Position numbers and translations under genes: made by a program | Assembly (NCBI RefSeq): GCF_022919835.1 | Contig: NZ_CP095074.1 | Location: 4,690,001 to 4,754,000, forward strand | Length of the DNA stretch: 64,000 nt | Direction: 5' to 3' | From: Halobacillus shinanisalinarum | GTDB lineage: Bacteria; Bacillota; Bacilli; Bacillales; Halobacillaceae | Notes under the pieces: generated by a model | Seen by the model: the letters and a program-made list of their open reading frames with translations, nothing else | What the model was told of the DNA's origin: nothing | Database searches by the model: none | Shown here: positions 35,943 through 45,435 of the stretch, piece after piece | How the letters are laid out: every line of letters begins with the position of its first letter | Numbering within the stretch: the stretch's first letter is position 1

Positions 35943-37514
35943 ATGAACGAACAACAACGCAAAGAAATGTCGCAAATTCGCCAGGGAACGCCAGCGGACG
36001 TAAAATCCGACCAGGACAACCTCGAGCGAATTCAGCAGAAGAGCAGTGAAGACTTTACGAAGTATTTTGAAACGACGTATCAGCCGCCTTCATTAAGAAA
36101 GGCGCAGCGTCGCAGGAAAGAGGATGTAAAGGTTCACTATGATTTCACGATTCCTGAAGAATTGGATAACATAGGTCACGGTCGCAAATATATGATTCGC
36201 ACCTACGGCTGTCAAATGAATGAACATGACACAGAAGTGATGGCCGGTATTTTTGAAGAAATGGGCTATGAATCTACAAGTGACACGAAAGAAGCAGATA
36301 TCATTCTGTTGAATACATGTGCCATCCGTGAAAATGCCGAAAACAAAGTATTTGGAGAAATCGGCCACCTCAAACCGCTTAAGCTTGAAAATCCGAACTT
36401 GATCATCGGTGTTTGCGGATGTATGTCTCAAGAGGAATCTGTCGTTAATCGAATTTTGCAGAAACATCCATTCATTGATTTGATCTTTGGAACACATAAC
36501 ATTCACCGTCTGCCACAGCTTGTAAAAGAAGCGATGTTTGGTAAAGAAATGGTCATCGATGTATGGTCAAAAGAAGGCGACATCATTGAAAATCTCCCTC
36601 GTTCCCGTAAAGGTAAAATTAAAGCATGGGTAAACATCATGTATGGGTGTGATAAATTCTGTACGTACTGCATCGTTCCTTATACGCGAGGCAAAGAACG
36701 AAGCCGTTTGCCTGAAGATATTATTCAAGAAGTACGTCACCTGGCTGCTCAAGGCTATAAGGAGATAACCCTGCTCGGACAAAATGTGAATGCTTATGGT
36801 AAAGATCTCGACATTAATTATGGACTGGGCGATCTCATGGACGAGTTGACAGGAATTGATATTCCACGTATTCGTTTCACGACCTCGCACCCGCGTGACT
36901 TCGACGATCGTTTAATTGAAGTCCTAGCCAAAGGCGGAAATATGCTTGACCATATTCACTTACCTGTCCAGTCCGGAAACTCTGATGTATTGAAAATTAT
37001 GGGGCGTAAATATTCCCGTGAAGAATATTTAGAGCTTGTTCGTAAAATTCGTACAGCCATGCCGAATGCTACACTGACTACAGACATTATTGTCGGGTTC
37101 CCAAATGAAACGGAAGAACAATTCCAGGATACGATGTCACTTATGGAAGAAGTTGGGTTTGAAGCGGCTTACACGTTTATTTATTCAGCTCGTGAAGGTA
37201 CGCCAGCTGCTCGTATGACAGATAATGTGTCAATGGAAGAGAAAAAAGATCGCCTTCAGCGTCTGAACAAGCTCGTTAATGATCAGTCTGCTGAAGCGAT
37301 GAAGAAGTATGAAGGCGAAGTCGTTGAAGTTCTTGTGGAAGGCGAAAGTAAGAAAAACAGTGAAGTATTAGCTGGTTATACGAAACGAAATAAAATGGTA
37401 AACTTTACAGGCCCGCGTTCATCTATTGGAACCATCGTAAAAGTAAAAATCAATAAAGCGAAGACATGGTCCTTAGATGGCGTCATGGTCGAAGAAACGA
37501 TAGAGGTGAAATAA
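35943..37514 (+). CDS. miaB: tRNA-2-methylthio-N6-dimethylallyladenosine synthase
   Basis: Radical-SAM methylthiotransferase that converts i6A37 to ms2i6A37 in tRNA. 523 aa, with an extra basic N-terminal extension of about 70 residues usual in Bacillus. The first cluster cysteines lie in [21 protein letters not shown] and [10 protein letters not shown]. The SAM cluster is [17 protein letters not shown] (CxxxCxxC). A C-terminal TRAM domain follows (about 450-520). GAAAGGAG precedes the ATG. The stop overlaps the ricA start. Confidence 0.95.
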   Translation: MNEQQRKEMSQIRQGTPADVKSDQDNLERIQQKSSEDFTKYFETTYQPPSLRKAQRRRKEDVKVHYDFTIPEELDNIGHGRKYMIRTYGCQMNEHDTEVMAGIFEEMGYESTSDTKEADIILLNTCAIRENAENKVFGEIGHLKPLKLENPNLIIGVCGCMSQEESVVNRILQKHPFIDLIFGTHNIHRLPQLVKEAMFGKEMVIDVWSKEGDIIENLPRSRKGKIKAWVNIMYGCDKFCTYCIVPYTRGKERSRLPEDIIQEVRHLAAQGYKEITLLGQNVNAYGKDLDINYGLGDLMDELTGIDIPRIRFTTSHPRDFDDRLIEVLAKGGNMLDHIHLPVQSGNSDVLKIMGRKYSREEYLELVRKIRTAMPNATLTTDIIVGFPNETEEQFQDTMSLMEEVGFEAAYTFIYSAREGTPAARMTDNVSMEEKKDRLQRLNKLVNDQSAEAMKKYEGEVVEVLVEGESKKNSEVLAGYTKRNKMVNFTGPRSSIGTIVKVKINKAKTWSLDGVMVEETIEVK

Positions 37515-37939
37515 TGGCAGAATACACAAGAAAACAAGTGGTAGATGAAGCCCATAAGCTTGCAAAGATGATGGCAGACATTGAAGAGATCGATCGCTTT
37601 AAACAGATCGAAGCTAAATTAAATGATAACACTAAAGTCCAGAGCTATATTAAGAAAATCAAAGCCCTGCAAAAGCAGGCTGTCAACTTTCAGGCCTATG
37701 GTAAAACAGAAGCCCTTGAAAAAGTAGAGAAAGAAATCGACCGCTTACAAGATGAGCTTGACAGCATCCCTGTCGTAGCTGAATTTAAAGATTCGCAAAT
37801 GGTTATTAATGATATTTTGCAAATGATCTCAAGCACCATCTCACGGGAAGTAACAAACGAAGTCATTCGTTCAACTGGCGGAGACTTACTAAGTGGCGAA
37901 ACAGGTTCAAAACAAAAGAATGAAGCTTGTGGACATTAA
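37514..37939 (+). CDS. ricA: RicA (YmcA), RNase Y / phosphorelay adaptor
   Basis: 141-residue helical protein of the YlbF/YmcA family. RicA forms a complex with RicF and RicT that carries iron-sulfur clusters and guides RNase Y cleavage; it is needed for competence, biofilm and sporulation in B. subtilis. The conserved tail STGGDLLSGETGS is present, with a single Cys (EACGH) four residues from the end, as in the YmcA branch. ATG 37514 overlaps the miaB stop by one base, and GAGGTGA lies upstream. Confidence 0.9.
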   Translation: MAEYTRKQVVDEAHKLAKMMADIEEIDRFKQIEAKLNDNTKVQSYIKKIKALQKQAVNFQAYGKTEALEKVEKEIDRLQDELDSIPVVAEFKDSQMVINDILQMISSTISREVTNEVIRSTGGDLLSGETGSKQKNEACGH

Positions 37940-37950
37940 TTATACGAAAG

Positions 37951-37978
37951 CCGTCGGATAACTATCCGGCGGTTTTTT
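37951..37978 (+). terminator. Terminator after ricA
   Basis: CCGTCGGAT and ATCCGGCGG pair (one mismatch or wobble), then six Ts. Confidence 0.85.
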
Positions 37979-38059
37979 AAATGCGCTAAGTTATTAATGA
38001 GGTCGTACAGGATTTTCCGTTTCCTTTTTTGAAAAGTTTCTGCACAAAAGACTATACTT

Positions 38060-38450
38060 CGCTTTCTATTGTCCAGTTCTAACTCGCAATTTCCCGTGCC
38101 CTAAGCAAGCACACTGCAAGACTGGGAGATCATAGTCTTTACGTGTGCTTGCTTAGTTCAGGGGAATTAATCACTCGTTTCCACATTTCTTACTGTCCAC
38201 TGCAAGCAGCCTAGACTCGAAAAGAATAAGCGATTCACCTCCGTGGGGAAAAAACCGCCCCACTGCGGCGTTCTACTTATTCTTTTCGAGTCTAAACAAG
38301 GCACTTTCACATTTCTATTGTCCAGTTCCGAAGGGCAGATCTTCGCGACATAAGCAATTCGACTTCGTGAAGAAAAATCGCTTCACTACGCCGTTTTGCT
38401 TATGCGTTTCAGATCTAAACGCCTTTCTCCACATTTCTTGGTACAATTTC
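38060..38450 (+). repeat. Tandem array of three long palindromic repeat units upstream of cotE
   Basis: Three hairpins stand in a row: 38101-38156 (arms CTAAGCAAGCACAC/GTGTGCTTGCTTAG), 38213-38293 (arms AGACTCGAAAAGAATAAG and its complement) and 38337-38416 (AGATCT...CATAAGC with GCTTATG...AGATCT). Between and around them recurs a spacer like CACATTTCTATTGTCCAGTTC (at about 38060, 38186, 38310, 38430), giving a period near 120-127. The arms differ but the spacers are conserved. It resembles the dispersed intergenic repeats of Bacillaceae. No coding content is evident. Confidence 0.7.
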
Positions 38451-38569
38451 CTGGGCGTCTGCATAGGATTGGAGTACAGATGTTTTGTAGTCATCGATTC
38501 TTTTTTTTGTTATCACCATTCGCCCATGACCTGCATAAAATGGGTCGTAGATTAAGGAGGAATATTGCT

Positions 38570-39136
38570 ATGTCATTCTTTGAACGGGATTACCGAGAAA
38601 TTATTACAAAGGCTGTATGTGGAAAAGGGAAAAAATTCACCGAAGCAACGAACACGATCAGCCCGTCTCACCGTCCGACTAGTATTTTAGGCTGCTGGGT
38701 TATCAATCATATTTACAATGCTAAGAAAAAAGGAGATCATGTTGAAGTCACGGGAAGTTACGATATAAACGTTTGGTACTCTTATAATGATAATACAAAG
38801 ACAGAAGTTGTAACGGAACGCGTCAATTATTGTGATCATGTACGATTATCGGTGAAAGACGAGAATTGTATCAGCGATGATTTAGAAGTTGTTGCCAAAG
38901 CTGTTCAACAGCCTAATTGTTTAGAATGCAAGATTGCAGCTCAGGGGCAGAAAATGGTTGTTGAAGTTGAACGCGAATTTATCGTAGATGTTATTGGTGA
39001 AACGAAGCTATGCGTGAAAGTGGATCCAAACGGTTGTGGAAAAGACGATGACTACGAATATGATTTATCATCTGATGACTTCTCTGATATTGAAACTGAT
39101 TTCCTGCCAAGCAGCAGTAGTAGCCGTGAAGAGTAA
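38570..39136 (+). CDS. cotE: Outer spore coat morphogenetic protein CotE
   Basis: CotE assembles the outer coat around the developing spore in the mother cell. 188 aa: MSFFERDYREIITKAVCGKG at the start, SILGCWVINH and SYDINVWYSYNDNTKTEV in the middle, and an acidic, Ser-rich tail ending SSSSSREE. ATG 38570 has AAGGAGG 9 bases upstream; an open frame extending back to 38396 runs through the palindromic repeats and is not coding. It lies between ricA and mutS, as in B. subtilis. Confidence 0.95.
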   Translation: MSFFERDYREIITKAVCGKGKKFTEATNTISPSHRPTSILGCWVINHIYNAKKKGDHVEVTGSYDINVWYSYNDNTKTEVVTERVNYCDHVRLSVKDENCISDDLEVVAKAVQQPNCLECKIAAQGQKMVVEVEREFIVDVIGETKLCVKVDPNGCGKDDDYEYDLSSDDFSDIETDFLPSSSSSREE

Positions 39137-39140
39137 ATAT

Positions 39141-39178
39141 GAATGTCCTTGCTGATTCAGCGGGGCATTCTTTTTTTT
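39141..39178 (+). terminator. Terminator after cotE
   Basis: GAATGTCCTTGCTGA-TT-CAGCGGGGCATTC stem with wobble and mismatch positions, then eight Ts. Confidence 0.85.
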
Positions 39179-39224
39179 GCCATCATTTACGTGTCTGCTT
39201 TCGTTCAAGAGATAGCGGAAAATG

Positions 39225-39233
39225 TGATATAAT
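39225..39233 (+). promoter_or_regulatory. Extended -10 promoter for mutSL
   Basis: TGATATAAT has a perfect TATAAT (39228-39233) with an upstream TG. The -35 (TTCAAG, 39204) is weak, as is common for extended -10 promoters. Confidence 0.6.
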
Positions 39234-39274
39234 GACAGTATGTAGAATTTCGTACGTTTTGGAGGATTGTAGGA

Positions 39275-41836
39275 ATGGCACAATACACGCCCATGATGCA
39301 GCAATATTTGAAGATAAAAGCGGAGCACAAGGATGCCTTTTTGTTTTTTAGATTAGGAGATTTCTATGAAATGTTTTTTGACGATGCGCTCAGCGCGTCG
39401 AAAGAGCTTGAAATCACGCTAACGAGCCGTGATGGCGGGGATAAGGATCGCATTCCAATGTGTGGCGTTCCGTACCACTCTGCAGAAAATTACATAAAGC
39501 AGCTGGTAGAAAAAGGGTTTAAAGTAGCGATTTGTGAACAAGTTGAAGATCCCAAGGTTGCAAAAGGGGTTGTAAAGCGGGAAGTTGTTCAATTAATTAC
39601 TCCAGGAACGGTCATGGAAGGGAGTATGCTTGATGAAAAAGAGAACAATTACCTTGCTTCTGTAAGTGAATTCAGAGATGGAACGTTTACGGTAAGCTAT
39701 AATGATTTAACCACGGGGGAAAATAGCATCGCTCTTATTTCAAATGGGTTTGATGCCGTTATGAGTGAATTGTTCAATCGACCCGTAAAAGAAGTAGTGG
39801 TGGCCAGTGATTTCGATGGGGACCGTCAGATGCTGCTCAAGGAGCGGCTGGGCTACACGGTTTCTTTTTGTGATCAAACCGAAATTCAACAAGAATTCAG
39901 CCATTTAATAGAATCGATTCACCAGGACAAATTCATCCAAGGTTTTGGTCGTCTGCTTCATTATATTGAACATACACAGAAACGTTCATTAGATCATTTA
40001 CGCCCGGTTCAGCCGATTGAGCTAAAGCAATATATGTCACTGGACATGTATTCTAAGCGTAACCTTGAACTTGTTGAAACGTTAAGGAAACAAGGGAAAA
40101 AAGGCAGCCTTCTTTCTGTTATTGACCATACGATTACAGCGATGGGTGCCCGAACGCTTAAAAAATGGCTCGAACGCCCGCTGCTCTCCAAAGATGAAAT
40201 GAATACAAGACATGATCAAGTCGAAGGAATGCTTGCACAGTTTTTTGAAAGGGAAACATTGCGTGAACAACTGACCTCTGTTTATGATTTGGAGAGGTTA
40301 GCAGGGCGCGTTGCTTTTGGTAATGTCAATGCTAAGGATTTAATTCAGCTTAGAAATTCGCTGGCAAAGATTCCAGAGCTTTTAACAACACTTGGGCAAT
40401 TTGATCATCCCTCTCTTACGAATCTTTATAAGGAAATAGATCAACAGGAATCCTTAAAACAACTGCTGGAAGAAAGTTTAGCTGATGATCCGCCGATCAC
40501 AATTAAAGAGGGCGGCATGATTCGTGATGGTTACAATAGTCAATTGGATGAATACCGGGATGCATCAAAAAACGGCAAGAAGTGGATCGCTGAGCTTGAA
40601 GGGAAGGAACGATCCGAAACAGGAATTAAATCGTTAAAAATCGGTTACAACCGTGTGTTTGGTTACTATATTGAAGTCACAAAAGCAAATTTGCCCCACC
40701 TGTCGGAAGATCGATATGAACGCAAGCAGACGTTAACAAATGCTGAACGATTTATCACCCCAGAGCTCAAGGAAAAAGAAACGTTAATATTGGAAGCACA
40801 AGAAAAGAGTGTGGACCTTGAATATCAGCTTTTCCTTGATGTCCGCGAGCAAGTGAAAAACTATGTCCAGGAATTGCAAAAATTAGCCGAACAAATCAGC
40901 CGCATTGATGTATTGCAAGGCTTTGCACAAAGTGCTGATAAGAATGGCTACAGCCGTCCCTCATTTACTGATGAACGTATCATTGACATTAAACAAGGTA
41001 GACATCCTGTTGTGGAGCAAGTGATGAAGGGAGAGTCATTTGTTCCGAATGATATCTATATGGACGATTCAACAGATGTGTTACTGATTACAGGCCCGAA
41101 CATGTCAGGGAAAAGCACGTATATGAGGCAACTCGCTTTAACAGCGATTATGGCGCAAATGGGCAGTTTTGTTCCGTGTGAAGCCGCTTCATTGCCCCTG
41201 TTTGATCAAATTTTTACAAGAATAGGAGCGGCGGATGACCTGGTTTCAGGGCAAAGTACCTTCATGGTAGAAATGCTTGAGGCTAACCACGCCCTCAGCC
41301 ATGCGACAGAGCAAAGTATGATTTTATTAGATGAAATCGGTCGAGGAACAAGCACATACGACGGCATGGCCCTAGCTCAGGCTATCGTTGAACATATTCA
41401 TGAAAGAATTCGAGCAAAGACGTTATTTTCTACTCATTACCATGAACTGACTGCCCTTGCAGATCAGCTTGATCGTTTGAAAAATATCCATGTACGGGCG
41501 GAAGAATATGAAGGAAATGTCGTGTTTCTTCATCAAATTCAAGAAGGGGCTGCGGATCAGAGTTATGGAATTCATGTGGCCAAATTAGCCGATCTACCGG
41601 ATCCGCTTATTGAACGAGCGACGTTTTTGTTAAATCATTTGGAAAGTGGAAACGCTGAAGTTGCTGCTTCAACCGATGAGGGACAACTAAGTTTGTTTGT
41701 TGAGGAAACGAGACCTTCAAAGCAAAGCAAGTCTTCGGCAATTGAGAAACAGCTCAAGGGCTTAAATTTAATGCAAATGACCCCAATGGATGCGATGAAT
41801 GAACTTCACCGCTTGCAGAAGCAGATCAAGTCGTAA
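39275..41836 (+). CDS. mutS: DNA mismatch repair protein MutS
   Basis: Mismatch-recognition ATPase, 853 aa. The N-terminal mismatch-binding motif is [15 protein letters not shown] (Phe-x-Glu type). The clamp/lever region follows, and the ATPase has Walker [15 protein letters not shown], Walker [16 protein letters not shown] and a conserved [13 protein letters not shown] precedes ATG 39275. It is 15 bases from mutL, forming the standard operon. The frame is intact over 2.5 kb. Confidence 0.98.
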   Translation: MAQYTPMMQQYLKIKAEHKDAFLFFRLGDFYEMFFDDALSASKELEITLTSRDGGDKDRIPMCGVPYHSAENYIKQLVEKGFKVAICEQVEDPKVAKGVVKREVVQLITPGTVMEGSMLDEKENNYLASVSEFRDGTFTVSYNDLTTGENSIALISNGFDAVMSELFNRPVKEVVVASDFDGDRQMLLKERLGYTVSFCDQTEIQQEFSHLIESIHQDKFIQGFGRLLHYIEHTQKRSLDHLRPVQPIELKQYMSLDMYSKRNLELVETLRKQGKKGSLLSVIDHTITAMGARTLKKWLERPLLSKDEMNTRHDQVEGMLAQFFERETLREQLTSVYDLERLAGRVAFGNVNAKDLIQLRNSLAKIPELLTTLGQFDHPSLTNLYKEIDQQESLKQLLEESLADDPPITIKEGGMIRDGYNSQLDEYRDASKNGKKWIAELEGKERSETGIKSLKIGYNRVFGYYIEVTKANLPHLSEDRYERKQTLTNAERFITPELKEKETLILEAQEKSVDLEYQLFLDVREQVKNYVQELQKLAEQISRIDVLQGFAQSADKNGYSRPSFTDERIIDIKQGRHPVVEQVMKGESFVPNDIYMDDSTDVLLITGPNMSGKSTYMRQLALTAIMAQMGSFVPCEAASLPLFDQIFTRIGAADDLVSGQSTFMVEMLEANHALSHATEQSMILLDEIGRGTSTYDGMALAQAIVEHIHERIRAKTLFSTHYHELTALADQLDRLKNIHVRAEEYEGNVVFLHQIQEGAADQSYGIHVAKLADLPDPLIERATFLLNHLESGNAEVAASTDEGQLSLFVEETRPSKQSKSSAIEKQLKGLNLMQMTPMDAMNELHRLQKQIKS

Positions 41837-41851
41837 CAAGGAGGATCTTTC

Positions 41852-43684
41852 ATGGCACGAATTCAATTAATGCCGGACCATTTAGCTAACAAAATTGCTG
41901 CCGGGGAAGTGGTAGAACGTCCGGCTTCTGTGGTTAAAGAATTAGTTGAAAACAGCATTGACGCTGGAAGTACATGGGTGAATATCGAGCTTTTAGAGGC
42001 CGGACTGCAGCGGATTCGGATTACCGATGATGGGTATGGTATGGATCAAGAAGATACTGAGAAGGCTTTCCACCGCCATGCGACGAGTAAGATCAAAGAC
42101 GAAAATGATTTATTTCACGTACGTACCCTGGGGTTTCGCGGGGAAGCGCTTGCGAGTATAGCTGCCGTCAGCCGATTAACGGTTCAAACTTCAACAGGGG
42201 ATAAGGCTGGAACAAGAATTAAATTTGAAGGCGGCAAGGTCATTGAAGAATCGAAAAGTGACGCTAGGCAAGGTACAGATTTATCTGTCGAAGAACTTTT
42301 CTTCAATACGCCTGCCCGTTTAAAATATATGAAAACCATCCACACGGAGCTCGGCCATATCACAGATGTTTTAAATCGCATGGCCCTGGCTCATCCTGAT
42401 ATTAAATTTACTTGCACACATAATGAAAAGGAATTATTTAGAACCAATGGCCGCGGTGATCTTCTGCAAGTTATTGCAAAAATATATGGCATGAATGTAG
42501 CAAGAAAAATGGTGCCGATTGAAGCGGAAACGCTGGATTTTAAAGTAACAGGCTATATCGCTAAACCAGAAGTGTATCGGGCGTCAAGAAACTATATATC
42601 TACCATTATTAATGATCGGTATATTCGTAACATTGCTCTCAATAAAGCGATTCAGCAAGGGTATCATACATTGCTTCCGATTGGGAAAAGTCCCATTGTT
42701 GTTTTAAAAGTAGAAATGGATCCGATCTTGGTTGATGTGAATGTTCATCCCGCGAAACTGGAAGCCCGATTTAGTAAAGAGAGAGAACTCTACGAGATTG
42801 TTGAAACGACGATTCGCGAAGCCTTTAGAAAACAGACATTGATCCCTAAAGTGGAGCAAAAAAAGGAAAAAAGCCCGCCGAAATCATACAGTGAACAGAG
42901 GAGTTTTGATCTTTACCAAGCACAACCAGACAACCGACAACCAACCACTCCCGCGATCCCAAATGCTCCGGCACCTGAGGCAAGCTCGTTCCCTGATCAG
43001 CAACATTCCGTTGTTAAAGAAATGCAAACACAACCAGAACAGAGGATGGAGGAATTAGAGACTGCAACCTCCCCTGCTGTAGAAAAGCAAGGGGACAAGA
43101 AGCGTGTACCAACGATGTATCCAATCGGACAACTTCACGGAACATACATTTTAGCGCAAAATGAAGATGGCATGTACATTGTCGATCAGCATGCAGCACA
43201 GGAGCGCATCAAATATGAGTTTTTCCGTGATCAAATTGGTGAGGTGGTTCAGGAGGTACAAGAATTGCTCGTACCGCTGACGTTCGAATTCCAGAGCAAG
43301 GAAGCCTTAAGAATCGAAGAATATAAAGAGGAGTTGGAAAGGGTTGGTCTCTTTTTTGAAACATTCGGGGATAATAGTTACATTATCCGTTCGCATCCTC
43401 AATGGTTTCCTCAAGGGTTTGAAGAGGAAGTTATACAGGAAATGGTAGAACAACTCATGAGTGATGAGCGGATTAATGTGACGAAACTAAGAGAAGAAGC
43501 GGCCATTCTCATGTCATGCAAACGATCCATTAAGGCGAATCACTATTTGAACCAAACCGACATGTTTCAGCTTCTTGAAGATTTACGATTATCAACTGAT
43601 CCTTTTACATGCCCACATGGCAGACCAATTATAGTATTTTTCTCTGAATACGAAATGGAAAAAATGTTTAAAAGAGTGATGTAA
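41852..43684 (+). CDS. mutL: DNA mismatch repair protein MutL
   Basis: 610 aa. The GHKL ATPase N-terminal part has [26 protein letters not shown] and [13 protein letters not shown] Pro/Gln-rich linker covers about 335-420. The C-terminal domain contains the latent endonuclease site [12 protein letters not shown] plus [10 protein letters not shown] and CPHGRP zinc-site motifs, as in bacteria that lack MutH. ACAAGGAGG precedes the ATG. It is followed by a strong terminator, after which the accessory tract begins. Confidence 0.97.
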   Translation: MARIQLMPDHLANKIAAGEVVERPASVVKELVENSIDAGSTWVNIELLEAGLQRIRITDDGYGMDQEDTEKAFHRHATSKIKDENDLFHVRTLGFRGEALASIAAVSRLTVQTSTGDKAGTRIKFEGGKVIEESKSDARQGTDLSVEELFFNTPARLKYMKTIHTELGHITDVLNRMALAHPDIKFTCTHNEKELFRTNGRGDLLQVIAKIYGMNVARKMVPIEAETLDFKVTGYIAKPEVYRASRNYISTIINDRYIRNIALNKAIQQGYHTLLPIGKSPIVVLKVEMDPILVDVNVHPAKLEARFSKERELYEIVETTIREAFRKQTLIPKVEQKKEKSPPKSYSEQRSFDLYQAQPDNRQPTTPAIPNAPAPEASSFPDQQHSVVKEMQTQPEQRMEELETATSPAVEKQGDKKRVPTMYPIGQLHGTYILAQNEDGMYIVDQHAAQERIKYEFFRDQIGEVVQEVQELLVPLTFEFQSKEALRIEEYKEELERVGLFFETFGDNSYIIRSHPQWFPQGFEEEVIQEMVEQLMSDERINVTKLREEAAILMSCKRSIKANHYLNQTDMFQLLEDLRLSTDPFTCPHGRPIIVFFSEYEMEKMFKRVM

Positions 43685-43692
43685 GAAACTAA

Positions 43693-43734
43693 AAGCTCTA
43701 ACCCCCTGATTTATTAGGGGTTAGAGCTTATTTT
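43693..43734 (+). terminator. Terminator after mutL
   Basis: AAGCTCTAACCCC and GGGGTTAGAGCTT form a perfect 13-bp stem with an 11-base loop, then ATTTTG. Confidence 0.9.
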
Positions 43735-43799
43735 GCTTATAAGTGATCACAAATTGATGTTTTTTAATGCTTCATCAAATCTTATTGCAAAATTTTAGT

Positions 43800-43991
43800 G
43801 AGGAAGAAATCAAGGAAACTTTTGTAGGAAGAATCGATTATTTAGGATTTGAAGGAGTAGTAGAAAGTTTGTACTTTTTATCTTGAGAAGATTATGTGAA
43901 GAAAATTAAGGAAAGCATTAACATAGGTAGACCAATCCAAAATGAAGATTATAAAGGTTATACCAGTTTAGAAGAGAAAGGGTACCTCTAA
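43800..43991 (+). pseudogene. Gene remnant with internal stop, unknown family
   Basis: The frame reads EEEIKETFVGRIDYLGFEG, then VVESLYFLS, a TGA at 43884, then EDYVKKIKESINIGRPIQNE and DYKGYTSLEEKGYL with TAA at 43989. Codon use looks protein-like on both sides of the stop and there is no start codon. A weak terminator (ACCTC/GAGGT, 43984-44009) sits at its end. Probably the 3' half of a lost gene. Confidence 0.45.
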
Positions 43992-44093
43992 TATGAGGTT
44001 TCTTTTTTTGTGTTCATTCGGTAGGGCATCGAATATCACAGTATGTTAAGTAATTTTAAGGTGAAGATGTCTGCGGGGTTTCATGAATGCGGG

Positions 44094-44137
44094 AAAAAAC
44101 GTAATGAAGGGAATATTCCCCTTATTACGTTTTTTTA
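44094..44137 (+). terminator. Strong hairpin with T tract, no gene directly upstream
   Basis: AAAAAACGTAAT and ATTACGTTTTTT-like arms with inner AGGGAATATTCCC; both flanks are A/T rich so it could stop transcription on either strand. It may be the leftover of a deleted gene. Confidence 0.7.
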
Positions 44138-44262
44138 ATTTCTTGAACATTGGTCGGTATAGGCGTAATAATTAGAAAAATTCAGAGACAAACGAGATAG
44201 GTCCTAGGTAATTCTTACACATTATTGTAATATTCTGAAATTAGTGGGTAATATATGTTATA

Positions 44263-44290
44263 TTGACAGTGCATGTCCTATGCACAGAAT
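44263..44290 (+). promoter_or_regulatory. Possible promoter for holin-like toxin
   Basis: TTGACA at 44263-44268 is perfect; CAGAAT at 44285-44290 (16-base spacer) is a weak -10. Confidence 0.4.
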
Positions 44291-44423
44291 GAGTAATTCT
44301 CTCGTAGTGAGGTGATTACTGTGACTCCGTTTGAAGCGATAAGCATAATGTTGAGCTTTGGTATGCTGATAGCGTTTCTACAACAAAAGGGTCGGTAATA
44401 TTGTTTGTTCAAGCTCATTCTGT
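44284..44423 (+). ncRNA. Long-range pairing element in the toxin mRNA
   Basis: A 10-base exact inverted repeat (44284-44293 with 44414-44423) brackets the toxin reading frame. It would bring the 5' and 3' ends of the transcript together. Confidence 0.55.
44321..44398 (+). CDS. Putative holin-like toxin peptide (type I toxin-antitoxin)
   Basis: A 25-residue peptide, beginning MTPFEAISIMLSFGMLIAF and ending in a short QQKGR tail, starts at GTG 44321 behind GTGAGGTGATT. One membrane helix with a short polar N-terminus containing (Y/F)EA and a basic tail is the pattern of the putative holin-like toxin / TxpA-BsrG-Fst class, small membrane toxins neutralised by antisense RNA. The mRNA context agrees: ACAGAATGAG upstream (44284-44293) is the exact complement of CTCATTCTGT downstream (44414-44423), the long-range 5'-3' pairing used to hide the start in such mRNAs, and a terminator follows. 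The antitoxin RNA promoter was not pinned down. Confidence 0.7.
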   Translation: MTPFEAISIMLSFGMLIAFLQQKGR

Positions 44424-44427
44424 TTTC

Positions 44428-44460
44428 AACCAAGGTGCCCCAACGCCTTGGTTTTTTATT
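44428..44460 (+). terminator. Terminator of the toxin mRNA
   Basis: AACCAAGG and CCTTGGTT form an 8-bp stem around TGCCCCAACG, followed by a T tract. Confidence 0.85.
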
Positions 44461-44704
44461 GTTCTAGATATTATCTGATGATATATGTTGACACTTTGTT
44501 GTTCTTTCGGATTAATTACGTTAGTTAAACAAAAGACAACAAATCATATTATACTGCTTTTTTGAAAAAATAGGACGGTTTAGTCAAATAAAGTCATCAC
44601 CTTACAAAAAGTGACAATATTAATCTTTCATTATGGGGAACATTTTATCGATTTATAAGTGACACTGCAAAAAGAAGTGCCATGTCAAACTCATCAAAAT
44701 AGAA
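44461..44704 (+). other. Non-coding tract beside the toxin locus
   Basis: It contains TTGACA at 44488-44493 on the plus strand and, on the minus strand, a TATAAT near 44550 that could start an antisense RNA reading back toward the toxin terminator. No reading frame is convincing. Confidence 0.3.
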
Positions 44705-44959
44705 TTAACAGCAAAACCAACAATCTTCTGTTCCCTTATAAAAGATGACCACTTGATTTGTTTTTTCCCAGTAGAAGACTACTGAAAAATCACCTGTACG
44801 ATCCAGGACTTGTTGCCCCCACGGATAGGCTGGATAGGGGTGAACTCGTACCTCTTTTAGGTCAAAGTGATTTTCAATGCACTTTGTTACTCGTTGATGT
44901 GTATAAATAAGAACACCTCCAATAGTTTGTCTGCTTTCAACTTTTCCCGAATAACAAAA
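44705..44959 (-). pseudogene. Minus-strand frame without a usual start codon
   Basis: The frame stays open for 85 codons and reads like protein: THQRVTKCIENHFDLKEV, RVHPYPAYPWGQQVLDRTGD, FSVVFYWEKTNQVVIFYKG, EDCWFCC, then TAA. No ATG, GTG or TTG is present. A GGAGGTG motif lies 7 bases before an ATT codon (44908) in the same frame. Either the gene uses ATT, or its start has been lost. The C-terminal WFCC/Cys pair and aromatic content suggest a small cytosolic fold. The family is not recognised. Confidence 0.4.
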
Positions 44960-45100
44960 TTATTAACCTTTAACTATAAGGCTATTGAGTCGGGGTAAGT
45001 CAGAACTCCTAGGCTAATTCGAGGAGAAGTCATGTGTCCATTCAAAATATGAATGCCCGGATAAATACTTCTAGGATAAATGTTGAGGGAGGGGATACCG

Positions 45101-45163
45101 ATGATCGGTCAAATAACCTCAAAAGAAAAGGTGGTGCCCGTACAAGATGGACGATCTGTCTGA
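45101..45163 (+). CDS. Tiny ORF overlapping the mini-Sda start
   Basis: A 20-codon frame (MIGQITSKEKVVPV...) begins at ATG 45101 behind a strong GGGAGGGG. Its start is embedded in the palindrome ACCGATGATCGGT. The frame ends inside the following Sda-like ORF, so ribosomes could reinitiate there. It may be a leader peptide or chance. Confidence 0.3.
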   Translation: MIGQITSKEKVVPVQDGRSV

Positions 45164-45203
45164 TGAAATTTTAATTAAAGCCTACATTAGAATAAGCAAT
45201 TAA
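45147..45203 (+). CDS. Very short Sda-like peptide
   Basis: The 18-residue frame MDDLSDEILIKAYIRISN matches the first helix of Sda, the inhibitor of sporulation histidine kinases (family start M-x-x-LSDELLIE-x-Y), but stops before the second helix; normal Sda is about 46 residues. AAGGTGGTG lies 10 bases upstream. The first helix holds many kinase-contact residues, so a truncated form might still bind, but it may simply be a degraded gene. Confidence 0.45.
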   Translation: MDDLSDEILIKAYIRISN

Positions 45204-45251
45204 AAGGGGAACCGGCATTTTAAGTCCAGTTCTCTTAATTTGTTGAACACC

Positions 45252-45279
45252 AAAAAAATAGCTCACTATAAAGTGAGCC
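45252..45279 (-). terminator. Minus-strand terminator
   Basis: Read on the minus strand: GCTCACT-TTAT-AGTGAGC followed by TATTTTTTT. It would end a transcript coming from the right. Confidence 0.75.
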
Positions 45280-45396
45280 ATACAGTAATCTAATGGGGTG
45301 AGTGTTATTAGTCTATCCTTTTCCACCCACGGTCTTTACAAGGAGGGGTGGTAATGATAGGCTTCCTTGCCAGGCAAGCTTTTAGCTGCCGTTTAT
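45254..45396 (-). ncRNA. Candidate small RNA on the minus strand
   Basis: On the minus strand a perfect TTGACA (45431-45426) stands 17 bases before TAATTT (45408-45403); a transcript from about 45396 would run to the terminator at 45252-45279, about 140 nt. It would include the hairpins AGGCA/TGCCT with nested AGCT/AGCT, and GGCAAGGAAGCC. No frame on this strand is convincing. The -10 is weak, so this is a candidate only. Confidence 0.35.
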
Positions 45397-45435
45397 TGCC
45401 TAAAATTATTACCACAGAGGCTCCTTGTCAAGACC
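45331..45435 (+). repeat. Large imperfect foldback
   Basis: GGTCTTTACAAGGAG...TGGTAATgATaGGC (45331-45363) pairs with GCCTaaAATTATTACCA...CTCCTTGTCAAGACC (45398-45435). About 25 pairs are possible over a 105-base span. A second inverted repeat, AAAATAGGC/GCCTATTTT, lies at 45438-45480. The first could be a MITE-like element or a structured RNA. Confidence 0.55.

Noticed and set aside
37514..37939. RicA lacking iron-sulfur cysteines
   Set aside because: Only one Cys is visible, but the YmcA branch is recalled to carry a single C-terminal Cys, the others being in RicF and RicT.
38060..38450. CRISPR array
   Set aside because: Units are about 120 bases with long palindromes and a conserved spacer rather than short identical repeats with unique spacers, and there are no cas genes.
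38396..38569. Longer CotE starting in the repeat array
   Set aside because: The extra residues are encoded by palindromic repeat DNA and AAGGAGG stands at the canonical start 38570.
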